A stretch of DNA of 40,212 nucleotides from an uncultured Clostridia bacterium (GTDB lineage: Bacteria > Bacillota > Clostridia > Saccharofermentanales > DTU023). Positions 40,074 to 40,212 of the stretch are shown one piece after another (within the stretch, counting starts at the first letter, position 1; every line of letters starts with the position of its first letter). The notes beneath the pieces were generated by a model. That model did not search any database. It was not told where the DNA came from and was given only the letters and a program-made list of their open reading frames with translations. Both the position numbers and the translations under genes were made by a program. The stretch spans positions 1 through 40,212 of the forward strand of contig CAMJYM010000013.1 of the NCBI GenBank assembly GCA_946220865.1, given 5' to 3'.

Positions 40074-40212
40074 CGCTCGCTTGCTCCGCAGCAGCCCCTT
40101 CTCGTCTCAGACACGCTCTCTCTTCAGTGCAGCTCCTGATGCCGCTGCACTGGGGACAGGATGCTCACTTTGCTGCGGTTGTGATCGCGAACTCGCTCGA
40201 AGGGGCTCTGCT
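40074..40212. repeat. Second copy of module 2, truncated by the window end
   Basis: It starts GCTCGCTTGCTCCGCAGCAG about 22 bases after the previous copy and runs to AGGGGCTCTGCT at the last base. It is almost identical to the module 2 copies at 39902 and 23309, which suggests a tandem array continuing beyond the window. Confidence 0.85.

Noticed and set aside
1..40212. CRISPR arrays, tRNA or rRNA genes, transposases, attachment sites.
   Set aside because: No regularly spaced direct repeats with unique spacers, no cloverleaf with TTCGA arm or CCA end, and no recombinase motifs were seen on either strand by eye. A tRNAscan or ISfinder search would be decisive.

Overview
The window looks like a chromosomal segment of an anaerobic Gram-positive bacterium of the class Clostridia, probably near the Oscillospirales or Saccharofermentans/Fastidiosipila type of lineage. 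The placement is inferred from gene families only. Pointers are the yicC-remA-gmk-rpoZ order, the secDF fusion, single-chain glycyl-tRNA synthetase, PEP-type pyruvate phosphate dikinase, a DUF4298 protein, and a neighbouring cohesin/dockerin pair. Shine-Dalgarno sites are mostly strong GGAGG types and consensus sigma-A-like promoters are visible. Most genes lie on the minus strand. No tRNA, rRNA, CRISPR array, transposase or prophage gene was recognised.

Layout. 1-2190 (+): glgB with its own promoter and an unusual charged insertion near the C-terminus. 2183-9125 (-): a compact cobalamin cluster read as precorrin-2 dehydrogenase-like, cobT, cobU, cobS, a CobU-like/CobC fusion, cbiB, cobD. It covers aminopropanol attachment and nucleotide-loop assembly, with no corrin-ring genes except the first. 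9242-10679 (-): a DUF4298 protein and uppP. 10772-12459 (+): a VanZ-like protein and a LysR regulator, closed by a bidirectional terminator. 12639-19511 (-): ppdK, glyS, rpoZ, gmk, remA, yicC. 19537-22550 (-): metallophosphoesterase, uvrC, and a Crh/HPr-like regulator. 22671-25763 (-): rplM, rpsI, tsaE, tsaB, rimI, with a block of GC-rich structured repeats between tsaB and rimI. 26084-29871 (-): secDF and a D,D-carboxypeptidase. 30107-31738 (+): prfC. 31748-39574 (-): GH73 glucosaminidase-dockerin, membrane-anchored cohesin, GtrA, folC, an unknown TPR/TM protein, and a threonine-synthase-like protein without the PLP lysine. 39781-40212: a second block of the same structured repeats, running off the window.

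Most interesting points. (1) A self-contained pair of a secreted or anchored GH73 wall hydrolase with a C-terminal dockerin and a two-TM cohesin protein suggests a non-cellulosomal docking complex at the cell surface. (2) A two-module family of large structured intergenic repeats occurs at two loci 16 kb apart. (3) A threonine synthase paralogue has lost the PLP lysine and the phosphate-binding motifs. (4) An HPr-like protein has Gln at position 15 and Ser at position 46, the Crh signature. (5) Two CobU-like domains carry complementary motif losses. (6) After the ppdK stop codon the same frame stays open through 27-bp repeats encoding a 9-residue repeat.

Limits. All calls rest on reading motifs and comparing with remembered family features. 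No database search, structure prediction or alignment was run.
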